A stretch of 64,000 bases of DNA from Sediminibacillus dalangtanensis (GTDB lineage: Bacteria > Bacillota > Bacilli > Bacillales > Amphibacillaceae), in the NCBI RefSeq assembly GCF_017792025.1, contig NZ_CP046956.1:1922001-1986000 (forward strand). The letters are read 5' to 3'. Positions 19,049 to 30,206 of the stretch are shown here, one piece after another. A program made the translations under genes and the position numbers. Within the stretch, counting starts at the first letter, position 1. Each line of letters opens with the position of its first letter. A model generated the notes under the pieces. The model searched no databases. It saw only the letters and a list, made by a program, of their open reading frames with translations, and was not told the DNA's origin.

Positions 19049-20050
19049 ATGAGGTTGAGCATTCTGGACCAATCACCCGTGTCACGGGGAGAATCCCCGG
19101 CACAAGCGTTACAACATACAATCAAACTTGCTCAGGAAACAGAAAGGCTGGGTTTTACCAGGTACTGGGTTGCCGAGCACCATAGTACCAGCGGTCTGGC
19201 TAGTACTTCTCCGGAAGTCTTGATCGGTCAAATCGCTGCACGTACCGAAACAATCAAGGTAGGGTCTGGAGGTGTCCTCTTGCCCCAATACAGTCCGCTT
19301 CATGTAGCTGAAAACTTTAAAATGTTAGAGGCCTTTTACCCTGGCAGAATCGACTTGGGACTGGGAAGGTCGCCAGGTGGAAATCAGACAACAAGAATGG
19401 CGCTGACCGATGGACAGAAAAAAAGTCTTAGTTCCTTTCCGCGGCAGACCGCGGATTTACAAGGTTTTCTACATAATTCGCTGCCAACAGATCATCCGTA
19501 TAAAACCGTGAAAGCTGGTCCGCGCATCGATACTGCACCGGACATGTGGATATTGGGACTTTCAGAGAGGGGGGCTAAAAATGCCGCCAACCTTGGGGTG
19601 GGTTTCACGTACGGACATTTCATCAATCCAGAGAACGGAAAGGCTGCCATCGAAGCATACAGGGAACGATTCAAGCCATCAGCTTTTCAATTTGAACCCA
19701 AAGTAAATGTCTGTGTGTTTGTGGTTTGCGCGGATACAGAAAAACAAGCGGAAGAATTAGCGATCAGCCAGGACGCATGGCTGTTGAATGTCGGGAAAGG
19801 AAGGGATACAAAGGTACCGTCAATCGAAGAAGTGAAAAAAAGGTCTTTTTCGATCGAAGATCAAGAAACAATAGCAAAGAACCGAAAACGTGCGGTTATC
19901 GGGAACCAAGAACAGGTAAAGCGACAATTGGAGAAACTGGCAGAGGAATACCAAACGGATGAGCTGATGCTTATAACCAATATCTATGATTTCCAAGCAA
20001 AGCTTCATTCTTATCGGCTATTGGCAGAAACCTTTTCTTTGTCTGATTAA
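19049..20050 (+). CDS. LLM-class flavin-dependent oxidoreductase, MsnO8-like (1)
   Basis: 333 residues of the bacterial luciferase-like monooxygenase family. MRLSILDQSPV, the RYWVAEHH motif, GSGGVLLPQYSPLHVAENF and GRIDLGLGRSPGG are typical of the single-component MsnO8/YceB-like group, which binds reduced FMN supplied by a reductase. The substrate is unknown. AAGGAAGGTG precedes the ATG. A paralogue with the same N-terminal pattern lies at 31330-32319. Confidence 0.88.
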   Translation: MRLSILDQSPVSRGESPAQALQHTIKLAQETERLGFTRYWVAEHHSTSGLASTSPEVLIGQIAARTETIKVGSGGVLLPQYSPLHVAENFKMLEAFYPGRIDLGLGRSPGGNQTTRMALTDGQKKSLSSFPRQTADLQGFLHNSLPTDHPYKTVKAGPRIDTAPDMWILGLSERGAKNAANLGVGFTYGHFINPENGKAAIEAYRERFKPSAFQFEPKVNVCVFVVCADTEKQAEELAISQDAWLLNVGKGRDTKVPSIEEVKKRSFSIEDQETIAKNRKRAVIGNQEQVKRQLEKLAEEYQTDELMLITNIYDFQAKLHSYRLLAETFSLSD

Positions 20051-20055
20051 AAAAG

Positions 20056-20157
20056 AATACCATAAATTTATTATGTAAACTAAATTGTCGAATGGTATTA
20101 GTTGAATAAAAGAGAAGGTTCCACCAATAAAATAGAATGAAATGGTGTCGCCTTCTC
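20056..20157. terminator. Two hairpins between convergent genes
   Basis: First: AATACCAT (20056-20063) with exact inverse ATGGTATT (20091-20098). Second: GAGAAGG (20112-20118) with CCTTCTC (20151-20157), with CCACCA/TGGTG inside. They lie between the + strand luciferase-like gene and - strand msrA. T-runs are weak, so termination is likely by position only. Confidence 0.4.
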
Positions 20158-20282
20158 ATTATCCAGATTATATGATTGTTGCTTTGTATGACTAATCATA
20201 AACTCCTTTTTCTTGGCTTATCTCTGAAATATAAGAGCTGGTTACAGTAAATAAGCTGCCTGAAGAGGTTGACCTGTATGAC

Positions 20283-20810
20283 TCAAGCCCAATGGTTTTC
20301 GATAAATTCGTCTCTTCCCGATTTAGCCCTGTCTTCCTGATAGTATTTTTTATTTTTCTTATAAAAGTCCTGATGGTACGTCTCAGCACGATAAAAGGTA
20401 CTTGCAGGTAGGATTTCTGTTACGATGGGCTGTTGGAATCGACCACTGTCTATGATGGATTGCTTCGATTGTTCCGCCAATTGCTTTTGTTCTTCATCAT
20501 GGTAGAAGATGGCGGCACGGTACTGACTGCCCCTGTCATGAAATTGTCCTCCATCATCTGTCGGGTCAACCTGCGGCCAGTATATGTCCAGCAGCTGCTG
20601 AAAAGAGAAAACATTCGGATCATAGCTTATTTGAACCACTTCAAAATGGCCAGTCTTACCTGTTTTCACTTGTTCGTAGGTCGGATGTTTAACATGCCCA
20701 CCCATATATCCTGACACGACTTGATGAATGCCCTCAAATTGGTCGAACGGTTTCACCATGCACCAAAAGCAACCACCTGCAAATGTAGCCAAAGCGGTTT
20801 GTTTACTCAT
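20283..20810 (-). CDS. msrA: Peptide-methionine (S)-S-oxide reductase
   Basis: 175 residues. FAGGCFWC holds the catalytic Cys14 and neighbouring Cys17; [34 protein letters not shown] and the C-terminal AETYHQDFY are all standard. It reduces methionine S-sulfoxide in proteins using thioredoxin. Length matches B. subtilis MsrA. No MsrB is adjacent, unlike many Bacillus loci. Monocistronic, convergent with the luciferase-like gene. Confidence 0.95.
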   Translation of the reverse strand: MSKQTALATFAGGCFWCMVKPFDQFEGIHQVVSGYMGGHVKHPTYEQVKTGKTGHFEVVQISYDPNVFSFQQLLDIYWPQVDPTDDGGQFHDRGSQYRAAIFYHDEEQKQLAEQSKQSIIDSGRFQQPIVTEILPASTFYRAETYHQDFYKKNKKYYQEDRAKSGRDEFIENHWA

Positions 20811-20975
20811 GTTCTGCCACCTTCTGTTCTTCTGAATTGTAAAATTAACTATATCACAGGGAAAAGAAATCTATCAATTTAATTGTTTTGGCCAACTTTT
20901 CTACGTAAGGGGATTTGTATGTTAAAATATAGATTGGTATGATTTAATTCACTGTATATTAAGGGAGAAAATGAT

Positions 20976-21854
20976 ATGGATAAACAAAATAGCGTTTTAT
21001 TAGTCGATGGAATGGCATTGTTATTCAGGGGTTTTTATGCCACTTCCTTCTCAGGTAATTTCATGGTAAACAGCAAAGGAATACCGACGAACGGTATTTT
21101 TGGTTTTTTAAAATATTTCTTGGATGCTGTCGCTACATTTCAACCAAGTCATGTCATCTGCTGCTGGGACATGGGCAGTAAAACCTTCCGTAATGAGCTT
21201 TATGCCCCTTATAAAGCCAACCGAGGAGAACCGCCGGTCGAGCTGATTCCTCAATTCGATTTGATAAAAGAAGTGATGGAAGCTTTTGATGTTCCGAATG
21301 TCGGCACGAAAGGATTTGAAGCCGATGATTGCATCGGAACGCTCGCTCGACAGTATGGCAAAGAACATCAAGTAGTCATTTTGACCGGGGACCAGGATAT
21401 TCTCCAGCTGGTGGATGATCAAGTTTCCGTGGCTATCATGAAAAAGGGGCAAGGGAATTACGCAGTATATAAAAAGGATACATTTCATGAGACGAAGGGA
21501 ATCTCTCCTTATCAAGTAATTGAGATGAAAGCGTTGATGGGAGATACATCAGACAATTATCCAGGTGTGAAAGGGATAGGTGAAAAAACAGCTTTGAAAT
21601 TGTTGATGGAATTCGGTTCTATTGAGGAAATTCTTGCTAATCTGGAAAAACTTTCGAATGGCATCCGAAAAAAAATAGAAGAAAATCTGGATATGCTTCA
21701 TTTATCCAGAAAACTGGCAGAAATTCACTGTGAGGTACCAATTGAATGTGCACTGGAAGATGCTATTTGGGAAGTGAACACGGAAATGATCCACCATAAA
21801 TTTGCAGAGTTGGAACTCCGTGGTTTCTCTAAAATGCTTAATCAGGTCGGATAA
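20976..21854 (+). CDS. ypcP: Free-standing 5'-3' exonuclease (PolI N-terminal domain type)
   Basis: 292 residues. Metal-binding aspartates appear in LVDGMALLFRGF, GFEADDCIGTLA and TGDQDILQL, and the helix-three-turn-helix DNA clamp in MGDTSDNYPGVKGIGEKTA. It is like the 5' nuclease part of DNA polymerase I without the polymerase, as B. subtilis YpcP, which can act on RNA primers at Okazaki fragments. In B. subtilis it lies near dynA; here the his operon lies between. Confidence 0.92.
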   Translation: MDKQNSVLLVDGMALLFRGFYATSFSGNFMVNSKGIPTNGIFGFLKYFLDAVATFQPSHVICCWDMGSKTFRNELYAPYKANRGEPPVELIPQFDLIKEVMEAFDVPNVGTKGFEADDCIGTLARQYGKEHQVVILTGDQDILQLVDDQVSVAIMKKGQGNYAVYKKDTFHETKGISPYQVIEMKALMGDTSDNYPGVKGIGEKTALKLLMEFGSIEEILANLEKLSNGIRKKIEENLDMLHLSRKLAEIHCEVPIECALEDAIWEVNTEMIHHKFAELELRGFSKMLNQVG

Positions 21855-21899
21855 AACCAGGTATCAACCCGGCTTTTGTTGTGGATAGGAGGAGAAAAA

Positions 21900-22223
21900 G
21901 TGCTGATCGGTAATCATGAGGTGCACGGCAAAGTGATCGATAACGCAACCAGGTGTGAACACTATCATTCGGAACTTGATATCATTGCGATCAAGTTCGC
22001 CTGTTGTCATGCGTACTATCCTTGCTATCGCTGTCATCAGGAAACAGCCGGACATGCCGCAATAGTATGGCCGAATACAGATGGTAAGAAAAAAGCCGTA
22101 TTATGCGGAAATTGTCACAGAGAACTGACCATTGAAACGTATAAAGGAACAGATATTTGCCCTTATTGTCATGCTGCTTTTAATCCAGGTTGTAACTTGC
22201 ACTATCATTATTATTTCGGATAA
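21900..22223 (+). CDS. CHY zinc-finger protein
   Basis: 107 residues dominated by Cys and His: TRCEHYHSELDIIAIKFACC, YYPCYRCHQETAGH, LCGNCHRELTIETY and CPYCHAAFNPGC. This is the CHY-type zinc finger pattern, usually holding three zinc ions; in eukaryotic relatives it is part of ubiquitin ligases, in bacteria its job is unknown. The start is GTG 21900 with AGGAGGAG upstream; a TTG 24 bases earlier is less likely. It lies 45 bases after the exonuclease gene. Confidence 0.85.
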   Translation: MLIGNHEVHGKVIDNATRCEHYHSELDIIAIKFACCHAYYPCYRCHQETAGHAAIVWPNTDGKKKAVLCGNCHRELTIETYKGTDICPYCHAAFNPGCNLHYHYYFG

Positions 22224-22266
22224 AAAGCCAACAATTCTGCCAAACTATAGGTGGAGGTGTTTCATA

Positions 22267-22404
22267 ATGGCTAGAGAAAAAAAGCGTGACAGAGGACAGA
22301 CAGCGCCTAGTGTAAATTCCCAAGGGCTTACAGAAGATACTGCAGATCAAAGGCCGCATTCTGATTTAGAAGCAAAGGCAAAAAAAAGCAATACCAAAAG
22401 GTAA
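22267..22404 (+). CDS. Small basic hydrophilic protein of unknown function
   Basis: 45 residues beginning MAREKKRDRG, rich in Lys, Arg, Asp and Gln, no hydrophobic segment. GGTGGAGGTG lies just upstream of the ATG at 22267, which supports translation. It resembles small spore- or stress-associated Bacillus proteins in composition, but I do not recognise the family. It follows the CHY protein by 43 bases and precedes a terminator. Confidence 0.55.
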   Translation: MAREKKRDRGQTAPSVNSQGLTEDTADQRPHSDLEAKAKKSNTKR

Positions 22405-22507
22405 AAGTGGCCATCAGGCTTATTATCTTTTGGAGGACAACGTTCCCATTTAATAGAAGAAAAAATATTAATAGACAGCGAGGCAGGGCCGAAAGCATAG
22501 CCGTCAA

Positions 22508-22571
22508 AGCAGAACCGAACGATGATTCGAGAATCCTAAGCATTCGATCTCATTCGGTTTTGCTTTTTTTA
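22508..22571 (+). terminator. Rho-independent terminator
   Basis: Imperfect hairpin with outer arms AGCAGAACCGAA and TTCGGTTTTGCT, followed by seven T. Ends the small-gene transcript ahead of convergent gltC. Confidence 0.75.
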
Positions 22572-22671
22572 CCATCAGATTTAATAATATCCTCAAGTTG
22601 CGGAAGTTCGGTTATTGCAATTGATTTGTGTTCTGTCCCACTCATTTTTTAGCATAGTATAAGAAGAGATT

Positions 22672-23574
22672 TTACTGAAATTGTTCCAGCACGGAAAAGA
22701 AGTCCTGGACAAACTGGTAAAAAACTTTTTCCGAAGGAGCGAGATTTCTGGTTGCCGGCTTTATAATTCCAACTGTACGTCTTAAATGCGGTGTATCAAT
22801 CGTTATTTTTTTCGTGAATCTCGGGGTGGACTCAGAAAAGACACTCTCCGGAAGAAGCGTGACGCCAATACCTGCTGATACAAGCCCTTTAATCGCATCC
22901 AAATCTTCTCCTTCCGAAGAGATCCTAGGCGTGAATCCAGCCTGGCGGCATCCGTCCATGGCAATTTTACGCAGAATAAATCCTTCTGGAAACAGAACAA
23001 ACTCTTCATTTCTCATATCTCTTAAATGCAAGCTTTGTCTCTCTGCCAATCGATGGGAAGCCGGTACAAGTGCCGAAATATCCTCAGAAAAAAGAATCCG
23101 TCCATCTATTTCCGGATCGTTCGTCAATACCGGCCCCAAAAAGGCTAAATCCAATTCCCGTTTCTTCACAGCATCCACCAAATAATTATAAGAACCTTGT
23201 CTCAGCTGGAAAGCGATATTCGGGTACTTTTTCTTGAATTCCGAAATGACCGCAGGCAGCAAATGGCTGGCCAGACTGGTCGGAAACCCAATTTTAATCG
23301 TTCCCCGCTCCGGATCCAGGTGTTCATCGATTTGTTTTTTTGCATGATCGATGGCTTTCATCGCTGTTTTGGCATGCGTCAAGAATATTTTTCCTATTTG
23401 TGTCAGTTTTACATTGCGGCCTTCCCGCTCGAATAAAGCAACTCCTAATTCCGCTTCCAGATTGGCAATCTGACGGCTGATGGCCGATTGGGCCACATGC
23501 AGATGGACAGCAGCTTCTGACACATGTTCCCTTTCTGCAACTTCCATGAAATACCGTAATTGTCGTAGTTCCAC
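22672..23574 (-). CDS. gltC: LysR-type activator of glutamate synthase
   Basis: 300 residues. N-terminal winged helix-turn-helix (HVAQSAISRQIANLEAELGV, about 26-45) and a C-terminal co-inducer domain. It is strongly similar along its length to B. subtilis GltC, including REHVSEAAVHLHVAQ and EGEDLDAIKGLVSAG. GltC activates gltAB when 2-oxoglutarate is high and is turned off by glutamate or bound glutamate dehydrogenase. It is divergent from gltA across a 131-base region with a GltC box. Confidence 0.94.
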   Translation of the reverse strand: MELRQLRYFMEVAEREHVSEAAVHLHVAQSAISRQIANLEAELGVALFEREGRNVKLTQIGKIFLTHAKTAMKAIDHAKKQIDEHLDPERGTIKIGFPTSLASHLLPAVISEFKKKYPNIAFQLRQGSYNYLVDAVKKRELDLAFLGPVLTNDPEIDGRILFSEDISALVPASHRLAERQSLHLRDMRNEEFVLFPEGFILRKIAMDGCRQAGFTPRISSEGEDLDAIKGLVSAGIGVTLLPESVFSESTPRFTKKITIDTPHLRRTVGIIKPATRNLAPSEKVFYQFVQDFFSVLEQFQ

Positions 23575-23592
23575 AGGCTCACCTTTTTCATT

Positions 23593-23658
23593 TATCTCGA
23601 AATGAGATAGTTTTAATCTATATTATATATTGTTTGGATGAATAAGAAAACCTACAAT
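23593..23658 (+). promoter_or_regulatory. GltC box and gltA promoter
   Basis: Palindrome TATCTCGAAATGAGATA at 23593-23609; the inverse strand core ATCTCATTTCGAGAT differs from B. subtilis Box I (ATCTCATTTTGAGAT) at one base. gltA promoter: -35 TTGTTT (23630-23635), 17-bp spacer, -10 TACAAT (23653-23658). The box centre (23601) then falls near -64, the position known for Box I. Confidence 0.85.
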
Positions 23659-23705
23659 AGAAATAAGACACCTTAATTGGAATAGAGTGAACGGGGGCGT
23701 ATATT

Positions 23706-26700
23706 ATGACGTTTAATCAGATGCCTAAGGCACAAGGCTTATACAATCCTGAATTTGAACGTGATGCATGTGGAATTGGATTATATGCTCATATCAAGGG
23801 ATTAGCAACACACGATATTGTGAAAAAAGGATTGCAAATGCTCTGCCAGCTTGACCATCGCGGCGGTCAGGGAAGCGACCCATTGACTGGTGACGGTGCT
23901 GGATTGATGGTTCAAGTTCCGGATACTTACTTCCGCAAGGTATGTACGGATATGCAGTTGCCGGAGTCAGGTAAATACGGTGTAGGCATGGTATTTTTTT
24001 CTAAAGATGAAAACGAACAAAAGCAAGTAGAAGGCTATGTAAACCATATTATCGAACAAGAAGGGCAGAAACTGCTTGGCTGGCGGGATGTCCCTGTGAA
24101 TGTCAGAAATATCGGAATAAAAGCCCAAGAGACTTGTCCGGTAATCCGACAAGTATTCATCGGGGCTGCAGATGATTTAATCGACAATCTGGCTTTCGAA
24201 CGCAAACTGTATGTCATTCGAAAGCAAGCAGAAAACTGGGCCCGTGAACAGGAGTATCGCTTCTACTTTGCCAGCTTATCCAGCAGGACAATTGTCTACA
24301 AAGGTTTGTTAACGCCTGAACAAGTAGATGAATTTTATTTGGATTTACAAGATGAATCGTTTGTCTCGGCGTTTTCTTTGGTACATTCAAGGTTTAGTAC
24401 AAATACTTTTCCGACTTGGGAAAGAGCGCATCCTAACAGATATTTGATCCATAACGGAGAAATCAATACGATGCGTGGAAACACGAATTGGATGAAAGCG
24501 AGAGAGAAACAATTTGCTTCCAAAGTATTCGGAGAGGATTTGCAAAAAGTCTTGCCGATTCTCCATGCTGAGGGAAGTGACTCTGCTGTGTTGGATAACG
24601 CATTAGAGTTTTTCACCTTGGCAGGAAGAAAGCCGGCTCATGCTGCGATGATGCTGATACCAGAACCTTGGAAAAAAAATCCGCATATTTCTGCCGAAAA
24701 GCGAGCGTTTTATGAATACCACAGTACTCTGATGGAACAATGGGATGGTCCGACTTCGATCACCTTTACTGATGGTCGCCAAATCGGTGCAATACTTGAC
24801 CGGAATGGTCTTCGGCCAGCCCGTTATTATGTCACCAAAGACGATTATATCATTTATTCTTCAGAGGTTGGCGTTATCGATGTGGAAGAAGAAAATGTGT
24901 TATATAAAGACCGTCTGAGTCCGGGGAAGATGCTGCTTTTAGACTTGGAAGAAGGAAGGATTATCTCGGACGAAGAGATCAAGTCAGAAATGGCTCAAGA
25001 AAAACCTTATCAGGAATGGCTGGATAATCAGCTTGTAAAAGTTTCGAATCAAGTCGAACAAGCAGATGCTAATCCTGCGGCCGATTTATTTACGCGTCAG
25101 AAAGCTTTCGGATATACGTATGAGGACGTCTATAAATATCTTGTACCGGTCGTAAAAGAAGGAAAGGATCCGATCGGTTCGATGGGTAGTGATATGCCGC
25201 TGGCTGTACTTTCCGACAGGCCGCAGTCCTTGTTCAATTACTTCAAGCAATTGTTTGCCCAAGTAACAAATCCGCCGATCGATGCATACAGGGAACAAAT
25301 CGTGACGTCGACCATGACATATCTAGGCCCTGAAGGGAACATCCTCCACCCTGATCAAAGCAACTGCCACCGGATACAACTGGAAACACCGGTGCTGTCC
25401 AATCTTCAGCTGCAGGAATTCGTCGAAGATAAATATGAGGGTTTCAGAAGCAGAAAAATAGCTTCTCTGTTTGAAGAAAGCTTAGAAGAGGGATTGCAAA
25501 ATCTTTTTGAAAAAGCAGATCAGGCAATAGCCGAAGGAATCAACCTGCTTATCTTATCGGATAAGGAAATGACCGAACAGAAAACAGCTATTCCGGCATT
25601 GCTAGCTGTCAGTGCCTTGCATCAATATCTTGTGCGACAAGGGAACAGGACGAAAGTCAGCATACTGATGGAAACAGGTGAAACACGCGAGGTCCATCAC
25701 TTTGCAGCTCTGATAGGGTACGGAGCCGATGCGATCAACCCGTACCTTGTGTTTGAAACATTCAAGCAGGTGATTGCCGAAGGAAACCTGGAATTAAGTT
25801 ACCAGGAAACAGCGGAAAAATACATCGCAGGCATTACGGAAGGCGTAGTAAAAGTGATGTCAAAAATGGGAATATCTACTATTCAAAGTTATCGGGGAGC
25901 GCAAATTTTCGAAGCTGTCGGTATTAGTAAAAGAGTAGTCGATGAGCATTTTACTGGAACTGCTTCCCAAATAGATGGTATCGGCCTAAAAACGATTGGT
26001 TCGGAGGCAAAAAAACGGCACGATGGTGCTTTTGCTGAAACAATAGATGAAACACTTGACTCCGGAAGTGATTTTCAGTGGAGAAAAGGCGGCGAACATC
26101 ATGCATTTAATCCTAAAACGATCCACACGTTACAGTGGGCTTGCAGACGAGGGGATTATAATTTGTTCAAGGAGTACTCCAAAGCCGCCGATGGAGAAAG
26201 GCTTAATTTTTTAAGGAATTTGTTCACCTTTAAATCGGACAACAAGGCAATCCCTCTAGAAGAAGTCGAATCTGTCGAAGCGATTGTCAAACGGTTTAAG
26301 ACGGGTGCCATGTCTTTCGGTTCTTTAAGTCAGGAAGCACATGAGTCTTTGGCGATAGCAATGAACCGTTTAGGAGGAAAAAGCAACAGTGGAGAAGGAG
26401 GAGAAGATCCCCGGCGGTTTATTCCGGATGAAAATGGAGATTCTCGCAAGAGCGCGATTAAGCAAATAGCTTCTGGGCGTTTTGGCGTAAAAAGTCATTA
26501 TTTAGTGAATGCAGAAGAATTGCAAATTAAAATGGCCCAAGGAGCGAAACCGGGAGAAGGCGGCCAGCTTCCAGGCAACAAGGTTTATCCTTGGGTTGCG
26601 GATGTCCGCGGTTCAACACCTGGTGTTGGGTTGATTTCACCTCCTCCGCACCATGATATCTATTCGATCGAAGATTTGGCACAGCTTATTCATGATTTAA

Positions 26701-28268
26701 AAAATGCCAATCGTGAAGCAAGAATCAGTGTCAAATTAGTGGCTAAAGCTGGAGTAGGAACCATTGCTGCAGGTGTAGCCAAGGGGGCGGCAGATGTCAT
26801 TTCCGTCGTCGGATATGATGGCGGCACTGGTGCTTCCCCTAAAACAAGCATCAAACATACCGGGCTGCCTTGGGAGCTTGGATTGGCAGAGGCTCATCAA
26901 ACGCTGATGCTCAATGGACTTAGAGATCGCGTGGTATTGGAAACTGATGGAAAGTTAATGACAGGCAGGGATGTCGTCATGGCTTCCCTGCTCGGTGCTG
27001 AAGAGTTTGGGTTTGCCACTGCTCCCCTGGTCGTATTGGGTTGTGTCATGATGCGTGCCTGCCATCTGGACACTTGCCCAGTAGGGGTTGCCACCCAAAA
27101 TCCTGAATTACGGAAAAAATTCATGGGTGATCCAGATCATATCGTAAACTATATGCGTTTTGTTGCACAGGAAGTACGCGAAATCATGGCTGAATTAGGT
27201 TTCCGTTCTATCGATGAAATGGTCGGGAGAACAGAAGTTTTAGAAATAAGCGAACGTGCGTGCCAACACTGGAAGGCAAAAGATCTAGATTTAACGCGGC
27301 TCATCCACCCTGTTGAAGGGGTAAGAACTGTCCAGACGGCTCAGAACCATAAGTTGGAACAATCTCTGGACCTTACAAAAATACTTCCAGCTGTACAACC
27401 GGCATTGCAGCGTCAGGAAAGGGTAGATGTCTCCTTCCCGATCCGCAATACCAATCGAGTAGCAGGGACTATCACTGGCAGCGAAGTATCGAAGCTGTAT
27501 GGTGAAGAAGGTTTACCAGAAGATACGATTACGTTGAGATTTACCGGATCTGCAGGTCAAAGTTTCGGCGCTTTTGTTCCGAAAGGTATGTCTCTCCTAT
27601 TGACAGGTGACGCTAATGACTATGTCGGAAAAGGGTTATCTGGAGGGAAAATTGTTGTTTCTGCTCCTGCAGAATCGACAGTCTTTGCCGATAGCAATGT
27701 TATTGCGGGCAATGTGGCTTTTTATGGCGCTACTTCCGGCGAAGCCTATATAAACGGTCTCGCGGGCGAACGATTTGCTGTGCGTAACAGTGGTGCAAAA
27801 GTGGTAGTCGAAGGGATTGGCGACCACGGATGCGAATACATGACTGGTGGACGCGTCGTCGTTCTCGGCGAAGTCGGAAAAAACTTTGGAGCAGGTATGT
27901 CAGGTGGTATCGCCTATGTTTACACGGATGATAGGGAGCGGTTCGAGTATTTAACGAATAAAGAAATGATCGAATTCGAGATGCTTGAACATGAGAAAGA
28001 AATCGAAGAAGTGAAAGCGATGGTAGAAAACCATTATCATTACACTTCCAGCAGTAAAGCAGCCGCCATTCTATCTGACTGGGATCATGCAGTCGGTAAG
28101 TTTGTCAAAGTCATTCCAAAAGATTACAAACAAACATTGGAACATATCGAGGGGCTGAAAGCATCTGGATTATCGGATGAAGATGCGAAAATGGAGGCGT
28201 TCAACGCCAAGAAAGACAAAAAGGTCATCCCTGCACAGAAAACAAAAAAACAGGTAGTTGTACACTAA
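23706..28268 (+). CDS. gltA: Glutamate synthase (NADPH), large subunit
   Basis: 1520 residues. A 21-residue propeptide precedes Cys22 ([12 protein letters not shown]), the nucleophile of the class II glutaminase domain (about 22-430). Next come the central domain, the FMN-binding synthase barrel (about 860-1230, with SGEGGEDP and [10 protein letters not shown]), the 3Fe-4S cysteines in [20 protein letters not shown] and a C-terminal beta-helix (from about 1280). It makes two glutamates from glutamine and 2-oxoglutarate. GGGGG lies 10 bases upstream of the ATG. Confidence 0.97.
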   Translation: MTFNQMPKAQGLYNPEFERDACGIGLYAHIKGLATHDIVKKGLQMLCQLDHRGGQGSDPLTGDGAGLMVQVPDTYFRKVCTDMQLPESGKYGVGMVFFSKDENEQKQVEGYVNHIIEQEGQKLLGWRDVPVNVRNIGIKAQETCPVIRQVFIGAADDLIDNLAFERKLYVIRKQAENWAREQEYRFYFASLSSRTIVYKGLLTPEQVDEFYLDLQDESFVSAFSLVHSRFSTNTFPTWERAHPNRYLIHNGEINTMRGNTNWMKAREKQFASKVFGEDLQKVLPILHAEGSDSAVLDNALEFFTLAGRKPAHAAMMLIPEPWKKNPHISAEKRAFYEYHSTLMEQWDGPTSITFTDGRQIGAILDRNGLRPARYYVTKDDYIIYSSEVGVIDVEEENVLYKDRLSPGKMLLLDLEEGRIISDEEIKSEMAQEKPYQEWLDNQLVKVSNQVEQADANPAADLFTRQKAFGYTYEDVYKYLVPVVKEGKDPIGSMGSDMPLAVLSDRPQSLFNYFKQLFAQVTNPPIDAYREQIVTSTMTYLGPEGNILHPDQSNCHRIQLETPVLSNLQLQEFVEDKYEGFRSRKIASLFEESLEEGLQNLFEKADQAIAEGINLLILSDKEMTEQKTAIPALLAVSALHQYLVRQGNRTKVSILMETGETREVHHFAALIGYGADAINPYLVFETFKQVIAEGNLELSYQETAEKYIAGITEGVVKVMSKMGISTIQSYRGAQIFEAVGISKRVVDEHFTGTASQIDGIGLKTIGSEAKKRHDGAFAETIDETLDSGSDFQWRKGGEHHAFNPKTIHTLQWACRRGDYNLFKEYSKAADGERLNFLRNLFTFKSDNKAIPLEEVESVEAIVKRFKTGAMSFGSLSQEAHESLAIAMNRLGGKSNSGEGGEDPRRFIPDENGDSRKSAIKQIASGRFGVKSHYLVNAEELQIKMAQGAKPGEGGQLPGNKVYPWVADVRGSTPGVGLISPPPHHDIYSIEDLAQLIHDLKNANREARISVKLVAKAGVGTIAAGVAKGAADVISVVGYDGGTGASPKTSIKHTGLPWELGLAEAHQTLMLNGLRDRVVLETDGKLMTGRDVVMASLLGAEEFGFATAPLVVLGCVMMRACHLDTCPVGVATQNPELRKKFMGDPDHIVNYMRFVAQEVREIMAELGFRSIDEMVGRTEVLEISERACQHWKAKDLDLTRLIHPVEGVRTVQTAQNHKLEQSLDLTKILPAVQPALQRQERVDVSFPIRNTNRVAGTITGSEVSKLYGEEGLPEDTITLRFTGSAGQSFGAFVPKGMSLLLTGDANDYVGKGLSGGKIVVSAPAESTVFADSNVIAGNVAFYGATSGEAYINGLAGERFAVRNSGAKVVVEGIGDHGCEYMTGGRVVVLGEVGKNFGAGMSGGIAYVYTDDRERFEYLTNKEMIEFEMLEHEKEIEEVKAMVENHYHYTSSSKAAAILSDWDHAVGKFVKVIPKDYKQTLEHIEGLKASGLSDEDAKMEAFNAKKDKKVIPAQKTKKQVVVH

Positions 28269-28284
28269 GAAAGGAGACTAGAAT

Positions 28285-29781
28285 ATGGGAAAAGCAACAG
28301 GTTTTATCGAAATTAAGCGGGAAGAAGCAGCCGAACGGGACCCAAAAAAACGCTTAAACGATTGGAAAGAATATTCTGCTCCTTTCTCGGATGAACTAAT
28401 GAGCAGACAAGGGGCACGGTGTATGGACTGCGGTACTCCTTTCTGCCATATCGGCACTGAAATCAACGGGGCTACCTCCGGTTGTCCCGTCTATAATCTG
28501 ATTCCCGAATGGAATGATTTAGTTTACCGTGGAAAGTGGAAAGAAGCATTGGAACGTTTGGAAAAAACGAACAATTTTCCAGAGTTTACCGGACGGGTTT
28601 GTCCGGCACCATGCGAAGGGTCTTGTACGGTGGCTATTTCCGATCCAGCTGTCACCATTAAAAATATCGAACGGGCGATTATCGATAAGGGATTTGAAAA
28701 TGGCTGGATCACTCCCCGGATCCCAGCGAAGCGCACCGGGAAAACAATCGCTATTGTCGGTTCAGGACCCGCAGGAATGGCAAGCGCTGACCAACTAAAC
28801 CAGGCAGGTCATACGATAACTGTTTTTGAGAAGGCTGACAGACCAGGTGGATTGCTAATGTATGGCATTCCGAATATGAAGCTCGAAAAAGAGGTAGTAG
28901 AGCGTAGAATCGACTTGTTAAGACAAGAAGGAATTGACTTTGTTACCAGTACAGAAGTAGGGAAAGACATCACGGCTGAAGAATTGAAAGCTAAGTATGA
29001 TGCTGTCATTGTTTGCACGGGCGCTCAGAAACAGCGTGATTTACCATTACAAGGAAGAGAAGCTGAAGGAGTTCACTTCGCAATGGATTACTTGACGGCT
29101 TCCACAAAAAGTCTGCTTGGAACAAAATTGGAAGAAGGAGAATGGATAGATGCGGAAGGGAAAGATGTCATCGTAATCGGCGGAGGAGACACAGGCGCTG
29201 ATTGCATCGCCACTGCATTAAGGCAAAATTGTAACAGTATTGTGCAATTTGGCAAGCACCCTCAACTTCCTTTGGCACGAACTGAAGATAACGCTTGGCC
29301 GGAGTTTCCAAAGGTTTTCAGTGTCGATTATGCACATAAAGAAGCAGAAGCAAAATTCGGGGAAGATCCACGGCAATACTCCATTCAGACGAAGAAATTC
29401 GTCAAGGACGAGAATGGTAAATTAAAAGAATTGCATACAGTGCAAATGAAAAAAGTCACCGACGAATCCGGCATGTTTGTGTATGAGGAAGTACCAGGCA
29501 CGGAAAAAGTATGGCCAGCACAGCTCGTCTTAATCGCAATAGGGTTTGAAGGGCCTGAACAACCGGTTCTCCAGCAGTTTGGCGTTGATACGGATAACCG
29601 GAAAGTTAAGGCTGTTTATGGCGAATTTTCTACTAATGTGGAAGGTGTATTCGCTGCTGGCGATGCACGCAGAGGGCAAAGTTTGATTGTTTGGGCAATT
29701 AATGAAGGCAGGGAAGTAGCGCGGCAGGTTGATCACTATTTAATGGGGTCTTCCTCGCTTCCTTCTGTTGCTGCTATGTAA
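28285..29781 (+). CDS. gltB: Glutamate synthase (NADPH), small subunit
   Basis: 498 residues. N-terminal 4Fe-4S cysteines in [25 protein letters not shown] and [13 protein letters not shown] site [15 protein letters not shown] (about 154); NADPH site [11 protein letters not shown] (about 294). Electrons flow from NADPH through FAD and Fe-S clusters to the FMN of the large subunit. 16 bases after gltA with AAAGGAG; closes the operon before a strong terminator. Confidence 0.96.
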   Translation: MGKATGFIEIKREEAAERDPKKRLNDWKEYSAPFSDELMSRQGARCMDCGTPFCHIGTEINGATSGCPVYNLIPEWNDLVYRGKWKEALERLEKTNNFPEFTGRVCPAPCEGSCTVAISDPAVTIKNIERAIIDKGFENGWITPRIPAKRTGKTIAIVGSGPAGMASADQLNQAGHTITVFEKADRPGGLLMYGIPNMKLEKEVVERRIDLLRQEGIDFVTSTEVGKDITAEELKAKYDAVIVCTGAQKQRDLPLQGREAEGVHFAMDYLTASTKSLLGTKLEEGEWIDAEGKDVIVIGGGDTGADCIATALRQNCNSIVQFGKHPQLPLARTEDNAWPEFPKVFSVDYAHKEAEAKFGEDPRQYSIQTKKFVKDENGKLKELHTVQMKKVTDESGMFVYEEVPGTEKVWPAQLVLIAIGFEGPEQPVLQQFGVDTDNRKVKAVYGEFSTNVEGVFAAGDARRGQSLIVWAINEGREVARQVDHYLMGSSSLPSVAAM

Positions 29782-29795
29782 ATGATGGTAGGATA

Positions 29796-29835
29796 GAGAC
29801 CTTGTTTCCTGATAGGAAAACAAGGTCTTTTCTCT
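29796..29835 (+). terminator. Terminator of gltAB
   Basis: AGACCTTGTTTCC and GGAAAACAAGGTCT arms, then TTTT. Confidence 0.9.
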
Positions 29836-29908
29836 CATGGTTGATTTGTCGGAGCTATGTATACCGTTGAGAAGAAAGCATTTAAACTATAAAAAGAGTT
29901 TTTTCTGG

Positions 29909-30206
29909 TTGTTTTTCCTTCCTATTTCGTACTACAATGTTTTTTACAAACAATTTTGAAAAAAGGCTCTTTTGAATAGGTTGTTGTTTTAGACAAATGA
30001 AGGAGGAATCTGCGAACTAGTGGGTTTTCATTGTATTTTCTTTTGCAAGGGGGGTACGCCTATTCCGGCAGCATATTAGTACTCAACCTGGAACTCACAT
30101 ATGGATATCACTTAAAATCGCAGTTTTTAACCAGGTGTGCTATAAAGCAACAAACCATACAAAAAAGCTTTGAATAATAACTACATATAAGCAGGGAGTC
30201 ATGAAC
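29909..30206 (+). promoter_or_regulatory. Promoter, possible CodY box and long leader of the aminotransferase gene
   Basis: Candidate -35 TTGTTT (29909-29914), 18-bp spacer, -10 TACAAT (29933-29938). AATTTTGAAAAAAGG at 29952-29966 matches the CodY consensus AATTTTCWGAAAATT at 11 of 15 positions just after the start point. About 260 bases of untranslated leader would follow; ACCTGG/CCAGGT arms are seen (about 30089 and 30131), but there is no T-box sequence or clear terminator. The leader is unexplained. Confidence 0.4.

Noticed and set aside
20072..20090. Ter-like TATGTAAACTAAATTGTC
   Set aside because: Needs a two-base insertion to align; RTP half-sites have fixed spacing.
29998..30060. Leader peptide for attenuation before ilvE
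   Set aside because: The short frames found carry no run of Leu, Ile or Val codons and no attenuator hairpin.
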